A DNA stretch of 16,161 nt from Synergistaceae bacterium. GTDB lineage: Bacteria > Synergistota > Synergistia > Synergistales > Aminobacteriaceae. The stretch covers positions 1-16,161 of the forward strand of contig JAFPWQ010000108.1 of assembly GCA_017394925.1 (NCBI GenBank). The letters are read 5' to 3'. This document shows positions 1 to 7,925 of this stretch, piece after piece (the stretch's first letter is position 1; every line of letters starts with the position of its first letter). The notes below the pieces were generated by a model. The model had not been told where the DNA came from and did not search any database. It worked only from the letters and a program-made list of their open reading frames with translations. The translations under genes were made by a program, and so were the position numbers.

Positions 1-922
1 CATCCGCCATGACCTTGAAGCATAAAGCACTGAACGGAGCATCAACTTTTGGTTCAACGCCTTCAACCGCGCCGATGTCCACAGGAGACGGGAAATATTC
101 GGCTATGAAGTCCATGAACTGAACAACGCCTATATTTGTTGTTGATGATAACGCGAAAACGGGCATGATTCGTTTTGATGCAATTGCTTTCTTGAGTGTG
201 CGTGATAAATCTGAATCCGAAATTGATTCGCCCTCAAGATATTTTTCCATGAGTTCGTCATCCATTTCAACTGCCGCTTCAACAAGTGCCTCTTTTGCAC
301 TCTCAGCATCTCCGGCCATGTCCGCAGGTATATCGCCCTCTGTGAACTTGCCGCTTCCGTCAGGCTTGTACGTGTATGCTCTGCCTTTGAGAACGTCAAC
401 TACACCCGTGAATTTTTCAGCTGATCCGATTGGAAGCATAACAGGAAGTGCATTCTGTGAGAACTGACTCTTTATGTCGTCAAGAACTTTCGCAAAGTCT
501 GCGTTCTCTCTGTCCATCTTCGAGATAACGAATGCCGCAGGTGCATTATGATGTCCGGCATATTCCCATGCTCTTGATGTCTGTACTTCGATTCCTCCGA
601 CTGAACTAACGAGTATAACTGCCGTGTCTGCAACTCTGATTGCCGCGCTCATTTCGCCGGTGAAGTCTGCATAGCCTGGTGCATCAAGAACGTAAAAAGT
701 TTTTCCGTTGCGTTCAAGGGTGATAAGTGATGTGCTGATTGAGATATTGCGCTTCTGTTCTTCGGATTGGAAATCGCTGACTGTATTTCCGTTCTGAACA
801 TTGCCCATTCGCGTGATATTTCCGTTGTCGAAGAGCATGGCCTCAGCTAATGATGTCTTGCCTGCTCCGCCGTGTGCACATAATGCGAAGCTCCTTGTGT
901 CTTCGGGTTTACGTACCCCCAT
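1..922 (-). CDS. Elongation factor G-like GTPase (EF-G-2 type), N-terminal part
   Basis: This is a translational GTPase of the EF-G superfamily; only the first 307 residues are present because the reading frame runs off the left edge without a stop. Read from the ATG at 920-922 it begins MGVRKPEDTRSFALCAHGG. The P-loop AHGGAGKTS (residues 16-24) is followed by the switch I segment EEQKRNISIS, the G3 motif DAPGYADF and the G4 motif SKMDREN. The GxGKTSLAEA P-loop and DAPGY rather than DTPGH point to the EF-G-like/EF-G-2 branch rather than the main translocase FusA. The role of that branch is poorly defined; ribosome-linked GTP hydrolysis is the family expectation. The G4 asparagine is replaced by serine. 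A good Shine-Dalgarno sequence, AAGGGAAGGTG, lies just upstream of the ATG. The 51-base gap to the preceding response regulator has no clear terminator. A TATAAT on the minus strand at 973-978 could supply a promoter, but no good -35 box was seen. Confidence 0.9.
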   Translation of the reverse strand, partial: MGVRKPEDTRSFALCAHGGAGKTSLAEAMLFDNGNITRMGNVQNGNTVSDFQSEEQKRNISISTSLITLERNGKTFYVLDAPGYADFTGEMSAAIRVADTAVILVSSVGGIEVQTSRAWEYAGHHNAPAAFVISKMDRENADFAKVLDDIKSQFSQNALPVMLPIGSAEKFTGVVDVLKGRAYTYKPDGSGKFTEGDIPADMAGDAESAKEALVEAAVEMDDELMEKYLEGESISDSDLSRTLKKAIASKRIMPVFALSSTTNIGVVQFMDFIAEYFPSPVDIGAVEGVEPKVDAPFSALCFKVMAD

Positions 923-973
923 AAGAAACACCTTCCCTTTTGAATATTAATGATTATGATTGTGATTAAGATA

Positions 974-1669
974 TTATATTACACCGTCGAAAAATTTCTG
1001 GATTATCTCTTTTATCTCCCTCAACGGAAGCGTCTTCACCATATGACCCTCAGGTTTTAATGCCTCAATCTGTGCTATGACTTTCGAATCATTCTTTGCT
1101 GTCAGAAACATCACTGGTATATTCATCGTATCAGGATTGCCCCTCAGAACATCAAATACCTGCGTACCGTTCATTTCGGGCATCTCATAGTCCAGAAGAA
1201 TCAAATCAGGTTTTGCCCTCTCAAGAATCTTTAATGCATTAGCTCCCGAATTCGCCGGCAATACTTTATAGCTCGTGCTTAATCCCTCTCTGAGTGTCCG
1301 AATCATTACAGCGTCATCATCAACAAGCAGTAAAGTTCTTTGCGATTCAGTTTTGCCCGATGAAAGACCCGATAACTTTTCGCGGATCTCATTCACGTTA
1401 AACGGCTTCGCAAAACTCTCCGCATTCTTTATGCCGCATGAATCTATTTCTGTCTGACTGCCTAACACAAAAACTTTTGACTTCGTGAATGCATTTATTC
1501 TCTCTGAACTCTCAAGACCTGCAAGATTCACTAACACTATTCCGGGAACATGTTTTACTTCATCACCAGAACGTACCCGCAATACTTCAAACGTCCCTTC
1601 AAGATTCTTCATGAGCATATCCGCTCCCATACTCGGCCTGTCGCTTACGTATAATATTTTCTCTTTCAT
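974..1669 (-). CDS. Response regulator with a degenerate and an intact receiver domain
   Basis: This 231-residue protein is made of two receiver-like (CheY-fold) units and has no recognisable output domain. The C-terminal unit (about 110-231) has the acidic pocket D117-D119 (LLLVDDDA), the phosphoacceptor D160 in LILLDYEMPEMNG, T190 in FLTAK, and K212; the residue after that lysine is Thr rather than the usual Pro. The N-terminal unit (about 1-100) has the same rhythm of strands (ILYVSD, GIVLVNLA, VFVLGS, SFAKPF) but an Asn (N48) where the phosphoacceptor Asp should be, so it looks like a pseudo-receiver. The gene starts 39 bases after the hybrid kinase stops, with AGGAGAG about 12 bases before the ATG, so the two are probably one transcript and this protein is the likely final acceptor for the kinase's HPt domain. 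With no DNA-binding domain it probably acts through protein contacts; the target is unknown. Confidence 0.9.
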   Translation of the reverse strand: MKEKILYVSDRPSMGADMLMKNLEGTFEVLRVRSGDEVKHVPGIVLVNLAGLESSERINAFTKSKVFVLGSQTEIDSCGIKNAESFAKPFNVNEIREKLSGLSSGKTESQRTLLLVDDDAVMIRTLREGLSTSYKVLPANSGANALKILERAKPDLILLDYEMPEMNGTQVFDVLRGNPDTMNIPVMFLTAKNDSKVIAQIEALKPEGHMVKTLPLREIKEIIQKFFDGVI

Positions 1670-1708
1670 GGCCTGTCTTAATCTCTCCTGTCCTGTTGTG
1701 TATGTAGT

Positions 1709-4700
1709 CTATATATCTTTTAACGCCTCTTCTAATCCGCCCCAGTCTGCACCGTCCGCACACTGTGAGATTATATTAAAGCGTTCTGATTCATTTTCGG
1801 GTATTCTGTACTCTCTCAGCATAGCTATTATTCCGTCAATCGAATCACTGTCGAACATCGATGCAAATTCCTTTATCGCTTCATATGCCTCGTGTAATTT
1901 ATCGGACGTTATGATCTCTGCGTCTTCATTCTGCTTGTACAACGGTGATAATCTCTCATAATATATTCTGTAATTCATGAGGAGTTCAGGCGTTAAGTCT
2001 CTTATGCTGTCAGTATCGTTATTATTTCCGCAGTCCTCAAGATATGCCGCCTGACTCGATAATTCATCTGCACCGATTAATCTTGCCGAACTCTTTAATG
2101 CATGTACTTTTATCGTGTAATTCTTAATGTCATTTTCACTCAGAAATTTTTCGATAGCATTCGCGTTATTCTGAATCGAGTTATAGAACTGCTGAAGTGT
2201 TTTAGCTAATATTGCCTCAGTTGAACAGCTTCGTATTGCACTCTCATAGCTTAAGCCCTCAGTGCGTGAATAGAATTCTTCAAGCTCAGTCTTATTATGT
2301 GATTCTTCTTCGTTCTGGGATTCTGATTTTTCATGCGGCTCTTCCGTAACGATAATTTTTTCCGAAGGCAGATATTTTATCAGTGCGGCCTCAAGTGTTG
2401 AACTTTCAACGGGCTTCGATAAATAATCCGTAAATCCTTCTGCAATATATTTATTCCTTGCACCGCTCACAGCATCAGCCGTCAGACATATAACCGGCGT
2501 ATCGATATTCATTCCGTCTGACTGTTCACGAATACGCTTCATTGTCTCTGTTCCGTCCATTATGGGCATTCGCTGATCCATGAGAATTAAATCATATTTC
2601 TTTTCCCTCGTGAGATTAAGTGCCTCCGCTCCTCCTGAGGCCGTATCAAGATTAATGTCCGTTTTACTCAATAAGCCTTCAATGACTGTGAGATTCATAT
2701 CTGTATCATCAACAACGAGTATATGCGCGTCAGGTGCTCTGAATGATTCCTGATATGCTTTCATGGTATGCACATAGCGTTCAAATTTATCGTGGAAATT
2801 TCCGATCGGTTCAGATGATACGATTCTCTGCGGAAGGTATATCGTGAATACTGAGCCCTTGCCGTATTCGCTTTCAACTTCGATTTTTCCGTTCATGAGT
2901 TCCAGTAAATTATGCGTTATCGAGAGTCCCAGACCAGTACCCTCAACCGTATTATTCTGGACTAAATCAATGCGTTCAAATTTCTTGAAGAGTTTCCCGA
3001 TGTCCTCTTCTTTGATGCCTATGCCTGTATCCTGAATCCTGAACACAAGATTTATATTTTCACGGCCGTTTTCATCTGTAATTCGCTCTCCGTTCACGCT
3101 GAGTGATACACTGCCTTCGTGAGTATATTTCACTGCATTGTTCAGAACATTAGTTACTACCTGCCTGACTCTGACTTCATCACCGTAAAGCACATCAGGT
3201 AATGCCTCGTCTACTTTGACGTTGAACTGCAGATCTTTCTGCCTTGCCTTGAAGACTATCATGTTAGTTACGTCATTCAGGACAGAACTTAACTTGTAAT
3301 CACTCTCGGCTATTTCCATTTTTCCGGCTTCTATTTTCGAGAAATCAAGTATGTCATTGATGATAGATAATAAATTCTTTCCGGCACTCTCAACGTTGCG
3401 CGCATAGGTCGTGATTCTGTTATTACTGCTCTCACGGATAATCATTTCGTTCATACCCAGAACTGCATTAATGGGTGTGCGGATCTCATGGGACATGTTA
3501 GCGAGGAATTCACTTTTTGCAGAATTTGCGCGTCTTGCCTGCTGCATTGCTGCCTTCGCGAGTTCAAGTGCCTCTTCTAACTGTTCGCTTCGTTCCTGCT
3601 GCTCTTTGTGAAGTCTCGTAGTATCAGACACAAGAATAATATAGAATCCCGGATTAACGGCGTAAAAATTAAACTGCTTATAGAAAATTTTTCCCTCAAT
3701 GCCGCATACTATATTCACTTCGTAAAGTGCATTTCTCTGAGTCCCGAAAGCAATCGCATCAGGTGCAAGGGAATGTGCCATTGAATTTTTCTGCTCATCT
3801 GTACCATGAAGTATGGGTACAATCTCGTCATGAATGTATGAGTTGAACGTGTCATGCATGTTCTTGGGCAAAATGCTTCCTTCGGGCAAATCATCACTCA
3901 CTGTAACATGATATTTTCCTATGGCCATGTACGCGATCATCTCAAACTGACGCACAAGAATTTTATCTACTATTGTCTGATACACTTTCGAGTTGTTGCA
4001 TTCTCTTTCTGTTATGAATGCTATTACATGACCGTTAAGAGGGTTACGGGTCATCATTGCTGAGAGTTCAACGTAACATATGCTTCCGTTCTCGCGTCTG
4101 GATAAAAGCACCTGACGAGTTCCGATTTTGCCTTTGATATATGCATCCAGAAGTGAATCTACGCTGAAGGTCTCAAGGAATTTTCTGCGTTCCGTGAAAT
4201 TAATATAGTGCTTTGCTCTCAGTTTCAGCAAATCTGAATATACATTCTGTGCCTTGTCCGTTGAGAACGTATCACGCCCGCGGACTTCTTCAAGAATATC
4301 AAGCGTTAAATCTGCTCTGAACATTCCAAGCGTGAATTTATCCTGATGATAGAAATTCTGACCGATTGAATCATAACTCGTTCGCATTTTCTCTTCGTAA
4401 CTCTTGAACAGCGTTATATCCGAGTACGTGATGTAAATATAATCTTCTCCGTTTAAATTTACGAATGCGAAGTGAACATCACACCATTTGATATTATTCT
4501 TTGATGTTACGTTTCTTATTCTTATTTTGTGGGATTTGTCCTGTGATTCATGATTCGTGAGCATGTATTCAGCGAGTGAAATATCTTCGGGATATATTGA
4601 TGCTCTGAAGTCCGAATGCATTAAATTTTCGGGGGTATCTTCCATCATTGCTGCGTAATCCTGAGAAATAAAAAGAGCTTCAGTGTTACCGTCTTTATGA

Positions 4701-4783
4701 ATCAGCAAAAGAATTGCATTATTGCCTAACTGTTTAATGGTATCAATAAATTTCTGTCGTTCATCATTAAGAGAATGGCACAT
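1709..4783 (-). CDS. Soluble hybrid sensor histidine kinase (PAS-like / HisKA / HATPase / REC / HPt)
   Basis: This 1024-residue multidomain kinase lacks any hydrophobic span, so it should sense a cytoplasmic signal. Residues 15-125 look PAS-like (YPEDISLAEYML followed by a strand-rich end at VNLNGEDYIYITYSDIT). Two further PAS-like or sensory stretches lie at about 145-265 and 280-392. A coiled coil (about 393-422) leads to the HisKA box with the phospho-accepting H432 (SHEIRTPINAVLG). The ATPase domain has N549 in NNAVKYT, DTGIGI at 585-590 and GTGLGL at 615-620. A receiver follows with D692/D693, the acceptor D736 in LILMDQRMPIMDG, T768 and K790. An acidic linker (812-835) leads to an HPt domain with H894 in VHALKSSARLIGA. 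About 75 further helical residues close the protein. All catalytic residues are present. The inferred relay is H432 to D736 to H894 to D160 of the downstream regulator. AAGGAG precedes the ATG by about 15 bases. The signal is unknown. Confidence 0.95.
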   Translation of the reverse strand: MCHSLNDERQKFIDTIKQLGNNAILLLIHKDGNTEALFISQDYAAMMEDTPENLMHSDFRASIYPEDISLAEYMLTNHESQDKSHKIRIRNVTSKNNIKWCDVHFAFVNLNGEDYIYITYSDITLFKSYEEKMRTSYDSIGQNFYHQDKFTLGMFRADLTLDILEEVRGRDTFSTDKAQNVYSDLLKLRAKHYINFTERRKFLETFSVDSLLDAYIKGKIGTRQVLLSRRENGSICYVELSAMMTRNPLNGHVIAFITERECNNSKVYQTIVDKILVRQFEMIAYMAIGKYHVTVSDDLPEGSILPKNMHDTFNSYIHDEIVPILHGTDEQKNSMAHSLAPDAIAFGTQRNALYEVNIVCGIEGKIFYKQFNFYAVNPGFYIILVSDTTRLHKEQQERSEQLEEALELAKAAMQQARRANSAKSEFLANMSHEIRTPINAVLGMNEMIIRESSNNRITTYARNVESAGKNLLSIINDILDFSKIEAGKMEIAESDYKLSSVLNDVTNMIVFKARQKDLQFNVKVDEALPDVLYGDEVRVRQVVTNVLNNAVKYTHEGSVSLSVNGERITDENGRENINLVFRIQDTGIGIKEEDIGKLFKKFERIDLVQNNTVEGTGLGLSITHNLLELMNGKIEVESEYGKGSVFTIYLPQRIVSSEPIGNFHDKFERYVHTMKAYQESFRAPDAHILVVDDTDMNLTVIEGLLSKTDINLDTASGGAEALNLTREKKYDLILMDQRMPIMDGTETMKRIREQSDGMNIDTPVICLTADAVSGARNKYIAEGFTDYLSKPVESSTLEAALIKYLPSEKIIVTEEPHEKSESQNEEESHNKTELEEFYSRTEGLSYESAIRSCSTEAILAKTLQQFYNSIQNNANAIEKFLSENDIKNYTIKVHALKSSARLIGADELSSQAAYLEDCGNNNDTDSIRDLTPELLMNYRIYYERLSPLYKQNEDAEIITSDKLHEAYEAIKEFASMFDSDSIDGIIAMLREYRIPENESERFNIISQCADGADWGGLEEALKDI

Positions 4784-4827
4784 AAAAAAATTCTGTCTCC
4801 TTATGAAATATTGAGAGATACGAGTTA

Positions 4828-4833
4828 ATTATA
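4828..4833 (-). promoter_or_regulatory. Candidate -10 box for the hybrid kinase gene
   Basis: The minus strand reads a perfect TATAAT here, 45 bases before the kinase start codon and just after the terminator of the aminotransferase gene. No convincing TTGACA-like hexamer sits at the right distance: the expected place falls in the T-rich tail of the terminator. The placement between a terminator and a gene start is the main support. Confidence 0.35.
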
Positions 4834-4845
4834 TTACCAGTGAAT

Positions 4846-4879
4846 AAAAAAACGGACACCCATTTAATTTGAGTGCCCG
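4846..4879 (-). terminator. Intrinsic terminator of the ftsY operon
   Basis: On the minus strand a 9-bp stem, CGGGCACTC against GGGTGTCCG (two G-U wobbles), encloses the nine-base loop AAATTAAAT and is followed at once by seven T residues. It begins 27 bases after the aminotransferase stop codon and separates the six-gene operon from the kinase gene. Confidence 0.88.
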
Positions 4880-4905
4880 CAAAAAATTTTTAGATTCACA
4901 AAATG

Positions 4906-5985
4906 CTATAACACTTCGCGGATTATATTCATGCCTTCACGAACGAGATTAACATTTGCCTGTGAACCCATATGTCCGATCCTGAAAGTGTGATCTGCAA
5001 GACTGCCATAATTGCCCCCGACAACAAGACCGTGTTCTCTGAGCTTTGCATCGAATTCATGCCAGCGGTATTTTTCCGGGACATAAAATGTAGTTACCGT
5101 TGGAGAGCAAAACGTTTCAATCTTGGGAAATAATTTTAATCCCATTTCTTTGCCCATTGACCTGCATAATTTCGCGGCCTCTTCATGACGTTTGCATGAT
5201 GCCTCGACCCCTTCACGCAGTAAAGCACTCAGTGAAAGATTCAATGCGTTCATTCCGTGCCAGTCATGGGTATAGGGCAATGCTTTTTCTTCCGGGACTT
5301 TCCGCCATGGCAGATATGCATCATAACCTGCATAATTCACGCGTTCGATAACTTCCCATGCTCCTGGTGAAATTGACGAGATTGCGAACTCCGGCGTAAT
5401 CGATAATACTTTCTGACTTCCCCAGAGGCCAATATCAATTTTGCACGCGTCAACATCAAGAGGAACTCCTCCTGCACTGGAAACAAAATCAACAATGAAT
5501 AACGCGCCTGCATTACGGGCAGCATTTCCGATTTCAGCAAGACAATTCGTGAGTGTTCCTGAGGGTGTCTCACAGTGAACAGCAGTTACTATTTTTGGTT
5601 TGCAGCTCTTAATGTGATTAATGACTTTCTGAGGCGTGGGTACACTGTCATAAGGGAATGCGCATATTTCAGCCTCTGCTCCTATGGACATGGCCATGTC
5701 TGCAAATCCCTCGCTGAATAATCCCGATGAAACTGCGAGCATTTTATCGCCGGGTAAGAGTGTGCATTTCAGTGCGGCCCATAGAGCTAACATTCCTTCA
5801 CCGAGATTAATGACTATATCATTCTTAGTGTGAAGGATATTCTGAATCAGTTTTTGATTTTCACGATACAGCAAATAAAATTCGTCTTCTGTATCTGCGC
5901 TTCCGTAATCATTATCCCATGCAAGTCTGAACTCTTCAGGTATGCTTACGGGGCCGGGCATAAGTCCAATCTTGTAATGTTCCAT
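4906..5985 (-). CDS. Class V PLP-dependent aminotransferase (alanine-glyoxylate / serine-pyruvate type)
   Basis: The product is a fold-type I, class V aminotransferase of the PucG/AGXT group, which transfers amino groups between small amino acids and 2-oxo acids such as glyoxylate or pyruvate; the exact substrate cannot be read from sequence. Family marks, numbered from this start, are the N-terminal LMPGPV (9-14), HCETPSGT (137-144), VDFVSSAGG with the PLP-ring aspartate at about 166, the Schiff-base lysine K192 in WGSQKVLS, and the C-terminal FRIGHMG. At about 359 residues the length is normal. An upstream in-frame GTG at 6000 overlaps the previous stop (GTGA), but the ribosome-binding sequence AGAAGGTGA coincides with that GTG and lies about 11 bases before the ATG at 5985, so the ATG is preferred. 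This is the last gene of the ftsY operon, followed by a terminator. Nothing else in the operon suggests a metabolic pathway. Confidence 0.9.
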   Translation of the reverse strand: MEHYKIGLMPGPVSIPEEFRLAWDNDYGSADTEDEFYLLYRENQKLIQNILHTKNDIVINLGEGMLALWAALKCTLLPGDKMLAVSSGLFSEGFADMAMSIGAEAEICAFPYDSVPTPQKVINHIKSCKPKIVTAVHCETPSGTLTNCLAEIGNAARNAGALFIVDFVSSAGGVPLDVDACKIDIGLWGSQKVLSITPEFAISSISPGAWEVIERVNYAGYDAYLPWRKVPEEKALPYTHDWHGMNALNLSLSALLREGVEASCKRHEEAAKLCRSMGKEMGLKLFPKIETFCSPTVTTFYVPEKYRWHEFDAKLREHGLVVGGNYGSLADHTFRIGHMGSQANVNLVREGMNIIREVL

Positions 5986-5996
5986 GATATATTTAT

Positions 5997-6473
5997 TCAC
6001 CTTCTGTAAAAATTTTTCACAATTTCGTCTGCAAGTTCAATCATTTCATTGTCATCCATTGAACCCGACTCAAGCGTAAGAATTATATCTTTGCTTACGT
6101 TTACTGCAAGTGCTGAGGGCATATACTCATGATGTTCGATTATTGCATTATGACCTGACACATTCACAATTTCATACCCTGAAGGCGACGACATAACGCC
6201 CTTTGAATCATTCACACGTTCGGGGACATATAAACTTCCTGTGCCGCTTCCTTCTGTTAATATCACCTGCAAATATCTTCTGGGAGATTCGCGCTCATAA
6301 TTCTTATATGTGCATTTCCCTAAATCTTTATTGCCTGCCGTCGCGATTAGATTCATGACATGTTCACTGACTGAATGCCATTCGTGAATCTTATCGGGAA
6401 GTTCAAGTGCGTGAATGTGTGAGGGGAATAATAATAACGTGATGAAAAGTGCGAAAAATATTTTACGGTTCAT
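5997..6473 (-). CDS. Small exported protein of unknown function
   Basis: I do not recognise the family. The protein has 158 residues and begins MNRKIFFALFITLLLFPSHIHA, a typical Sec signal peptide: basic n-region, hydrophobic core at 5-16, likely cleavage after A22. There is no lipobox cysteine, so it is probably secreted or periplasmic and not a lipoprotein. The mature part is about 136 residues, with alternating strand-like segments (YLQVILTEG, GYEIVNVSGHNAIIEHH, ALAVNVSKDIILTLES) and a closing acidic helix. The layout vaguely resembles small DUF4367- or PsbP-like proteins, but this is weak. The frame is open further upstream, to an ATG at 6524, but the ATG at 6473 has a perfect GGAGG six bases ahead and starts the signal peptide, so it is preferred. 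The gene overlaps the DUF4416 gene by 11 bases, implying translational coupling. Confidence 0.82.
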   Translation of the reverse strand: MNRKIFFALFITLLLFPSHIHALELPDKIHEWHSVSEHVMNLIATAGNKDLGKCTYKNYERESPRRYLQVILTEGSGTGSLYVPERVNDSKGVMSSPSGYEIVNVSGHNAIIEHHEYMPSALAVNVSKDIILTLESGSMDDNEMIELADEIVKNFYRR

Positions 6474-6978
6474 GTTTAACCTCCATAAGCCAAAGTTTGC
6501 GGACGCGTGAAAGAAATTCATCATAGACTCCGCTTGCGAAATCAGGAAACGTATAATCGAAACTCTGCCATTGTTTGAATCTGAATCTCATCGTTACTTC
6601 TGCATAGATCCCATCACGCAAATATATTCTGTGTGCATGATCCTTCGTTGACGCGAGAATCAGTCTTGCACCGTCAACATATCCCGGATCGATATTAACG
6701 GCTCTTATTGGCTGTCTGCTCATGGCCTCAATGTGAATCGATTCGTGTTTCCAGTCCGCAAGACCTGATGCATTCACGAGTCCGGAAAAACATGCAAAGG
6801 CGCGCGATAAATCCGGGTGAATTTCATGATAATAATCTGTCTTGTCGAAACGTACAGGCTCACTCAAAATTTCAGGACTGCCCCATAATTTTGAAAGCTC
6901 ATCTATGCTCCAGTGAAGCAAATCTAAATTATCAGTCGGGAATAGAATCCCTGTTATGCGTTTTACGTTTATGCTCAT
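6463..6978 (-). CDS. DUF4416 family protein
   Basis: This 171-residue cytosolic protein matches my recollection of the DUF4416 family, whose function is unknown. The recognisable blocks are RITGILFPTDN at the N-terminus, FDKTDYY (44-50), NIDPGY (95-100), the long block LASTKDHAHRIYL...GIYAEVTMRF (108-132) and YTFPDF (142-147). The conserved Asp, His and Tyr residues in the NIDPGY and TKDHAHRIYL blocks could form a metal or active site, but that is inference. The length is typical of the family. The start lies two bases after the preceding gene's stop codon, with a weak GAGAG about 12 bases upstream, so translation probably depends on coupling. The 3' end overlaps the exported-protein gene and carries its ribosome-binding site. 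Confidence 0.88.
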   Translation of the reverse strand: MSINVKRITGILFPTDNLDLLHWSIDELSKLWGSPEILSEPVRFDKTDYYHEIHPDLSRAFACFSGLVNASGLADWKHESIHIEAMSRQPIRAVNIDPGYVDGARLILASTKDHAHRIYLRDGIYAEVTMRFRFKQWQSFDYTFPDFASGVYDEFLSRVRKLWLMEVKHEP

Positions 6979-6980
6979 GA

Positions 6981-7925
6981 TTATATATTCTCTCTTGACT
7001 GACCAGCCGCTAAGAGTGCCATTGCCTGAGGTCCTATGCTGCTTACAACATCATCTGGTCTTCTGGTCATGACTTCTTCGGGCTGAATGTCTTCATGTTT
7101 AATTTCTGGTTCTAATTCTATTTCTGGATCTGGTGCTGGTGATTCAATTTTCTTAACGGCTGTTTTCTTTTTTCTGGGCATATTTATATTCAGGTAGCCT
7201 TGAAGCTGACCCTGCCACTCACATGCTCTGAATGATTTTGATTTTCCTTCGGGGGGATTATTCAGACGTTCCCATTTTCCTCCCTGCGATTCAATTTCTT
7301 TAACCCATGTCTGACCCACTGCTGCCCACCATGTTATATCTTGTGCGTCATTCAAGTCATCAGTGCAGTCATCAATCGTGAATATTCCCGGCTTTAATTT
7401 CCTGAATGCAATAAATCTCGTTCCGTTAAGACCGTCAAGCCTCACGATAAATTCATCGCGTTCTGGTAATTCTTTTGCGTTCATACGTTCAAGACCATTC
7501 CCGAACATTTTTACGGCCATGTCATTAAGTCTCAGTACTCCGCGTGAACTCAAAGCAAAGGGAACTGGAGCATTCCACCATTCGGGATATTGCGGTTCAT
7601 CGGGATATAATGCAATCTCAAGCGAACTGATGAATGAGCCGGTAGTCTCAACATAAAGCGCGCGGATCTCTTCGGGATATTCTATTTCTTCGGGGTTAAC
7701 TGGACGAATGATATTACGTGATGCCAATTGCGGAAGAGTTTTTATCATTGCATCGGCACATCCTCTTTCAACGAGAAATACTAACTGCCCTTTGTTGAGA
7801 ACAATAACATCTCCTGAATCAGGGATATACACGGCGTATTCAGCAGCAGACCCGAAGAGTGTACGAAGGAAATATAAGAGTGTTGAATCAGGAGTTAATG
7901 ACGATAAATTATAGTCTCTGCTCAT
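6981..7925 (-). CDS. Uncharacterised PAS-like protein with an acidic Pro/Glu linker, co-operonic with ftsY
   Basis: I do not recognise the family of this 314-residue protein. It has no signal peptide or membrane span. Residues 1-110 are an alpha/beta region of unknown fold. Residues about 120-190 (VPFALSSRGVLRLNDMAVKMFG and onward) have the rhythm of a PAS domain, including the small turn followed by a strand and the N-x-A...FG helix. A Trp-rich block follows (ITWWAAVGQTWV, 197-208), then a strand-rich stretch to about 249, then a basic patch (RKKKTAVKK) and an acidic Pro/Glu linker (260-284). The C-terminal helix DDVVSSIGPQAMALLAAG could be a docking motif. The linker is encoded by the same TCTGGT-like hexamers found in the large acidic gene of this operon. 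The ATGA overlap with the ftsY stop codon indicates translational coupling. A sensory or adaptor role is a guess. Confidence 0.75.
   Translation of the reverse strand: MSRDYNLSSLTPDSTLLYFLRTLFGSAAEYAVYIPDSGDVIVLNKGQLVFLVERGCADAMIKTLPQLASRNIIRPVNPEEIEYPEEIRALYVETTGSFISSLEIALYPDEPQYPEWWNAPVPFALSSRGVLRLNDMAVKMFGNGLERMNAKELPERDEFIVRLDGLNGTRFIAFRKLKPGIFTIDDCTDDLNDAQDITWWAAVGQTWVKEIESQGGKWERLNNPPEGKSKSFRACEWQGQLQGYLNINMPRKKKTAVKKIESPAPDPEIELEPEIKHEDIQPEEVMTRRPDDVVSSIGPQAMALLAAGQSRENI

Noticed and set aside
130..467. Overlapping short ORFs in both strands near the left edge
   Set aside because: Both lie in the wrong frame relative to the EF-G-like gene, whose frame is open from 922 to the edge with GTPase motifs.
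5986..6000. GTG start for the aminotransferase
   Set aside because: The ribosome-binding sequence coincides with the GTG itself, while the ATG at 5985 is well spaced from it and fits the family's N-terminus. It cannot be fully excluded because of the GTGA overlap.
6474..6524. Upstream start giving a 175-residue exported protein
   Set aside because: It would put 17 extra residues in front of a clear signal peptide; the ATG at 6473 has a perfect GGAGG six bases ahead.
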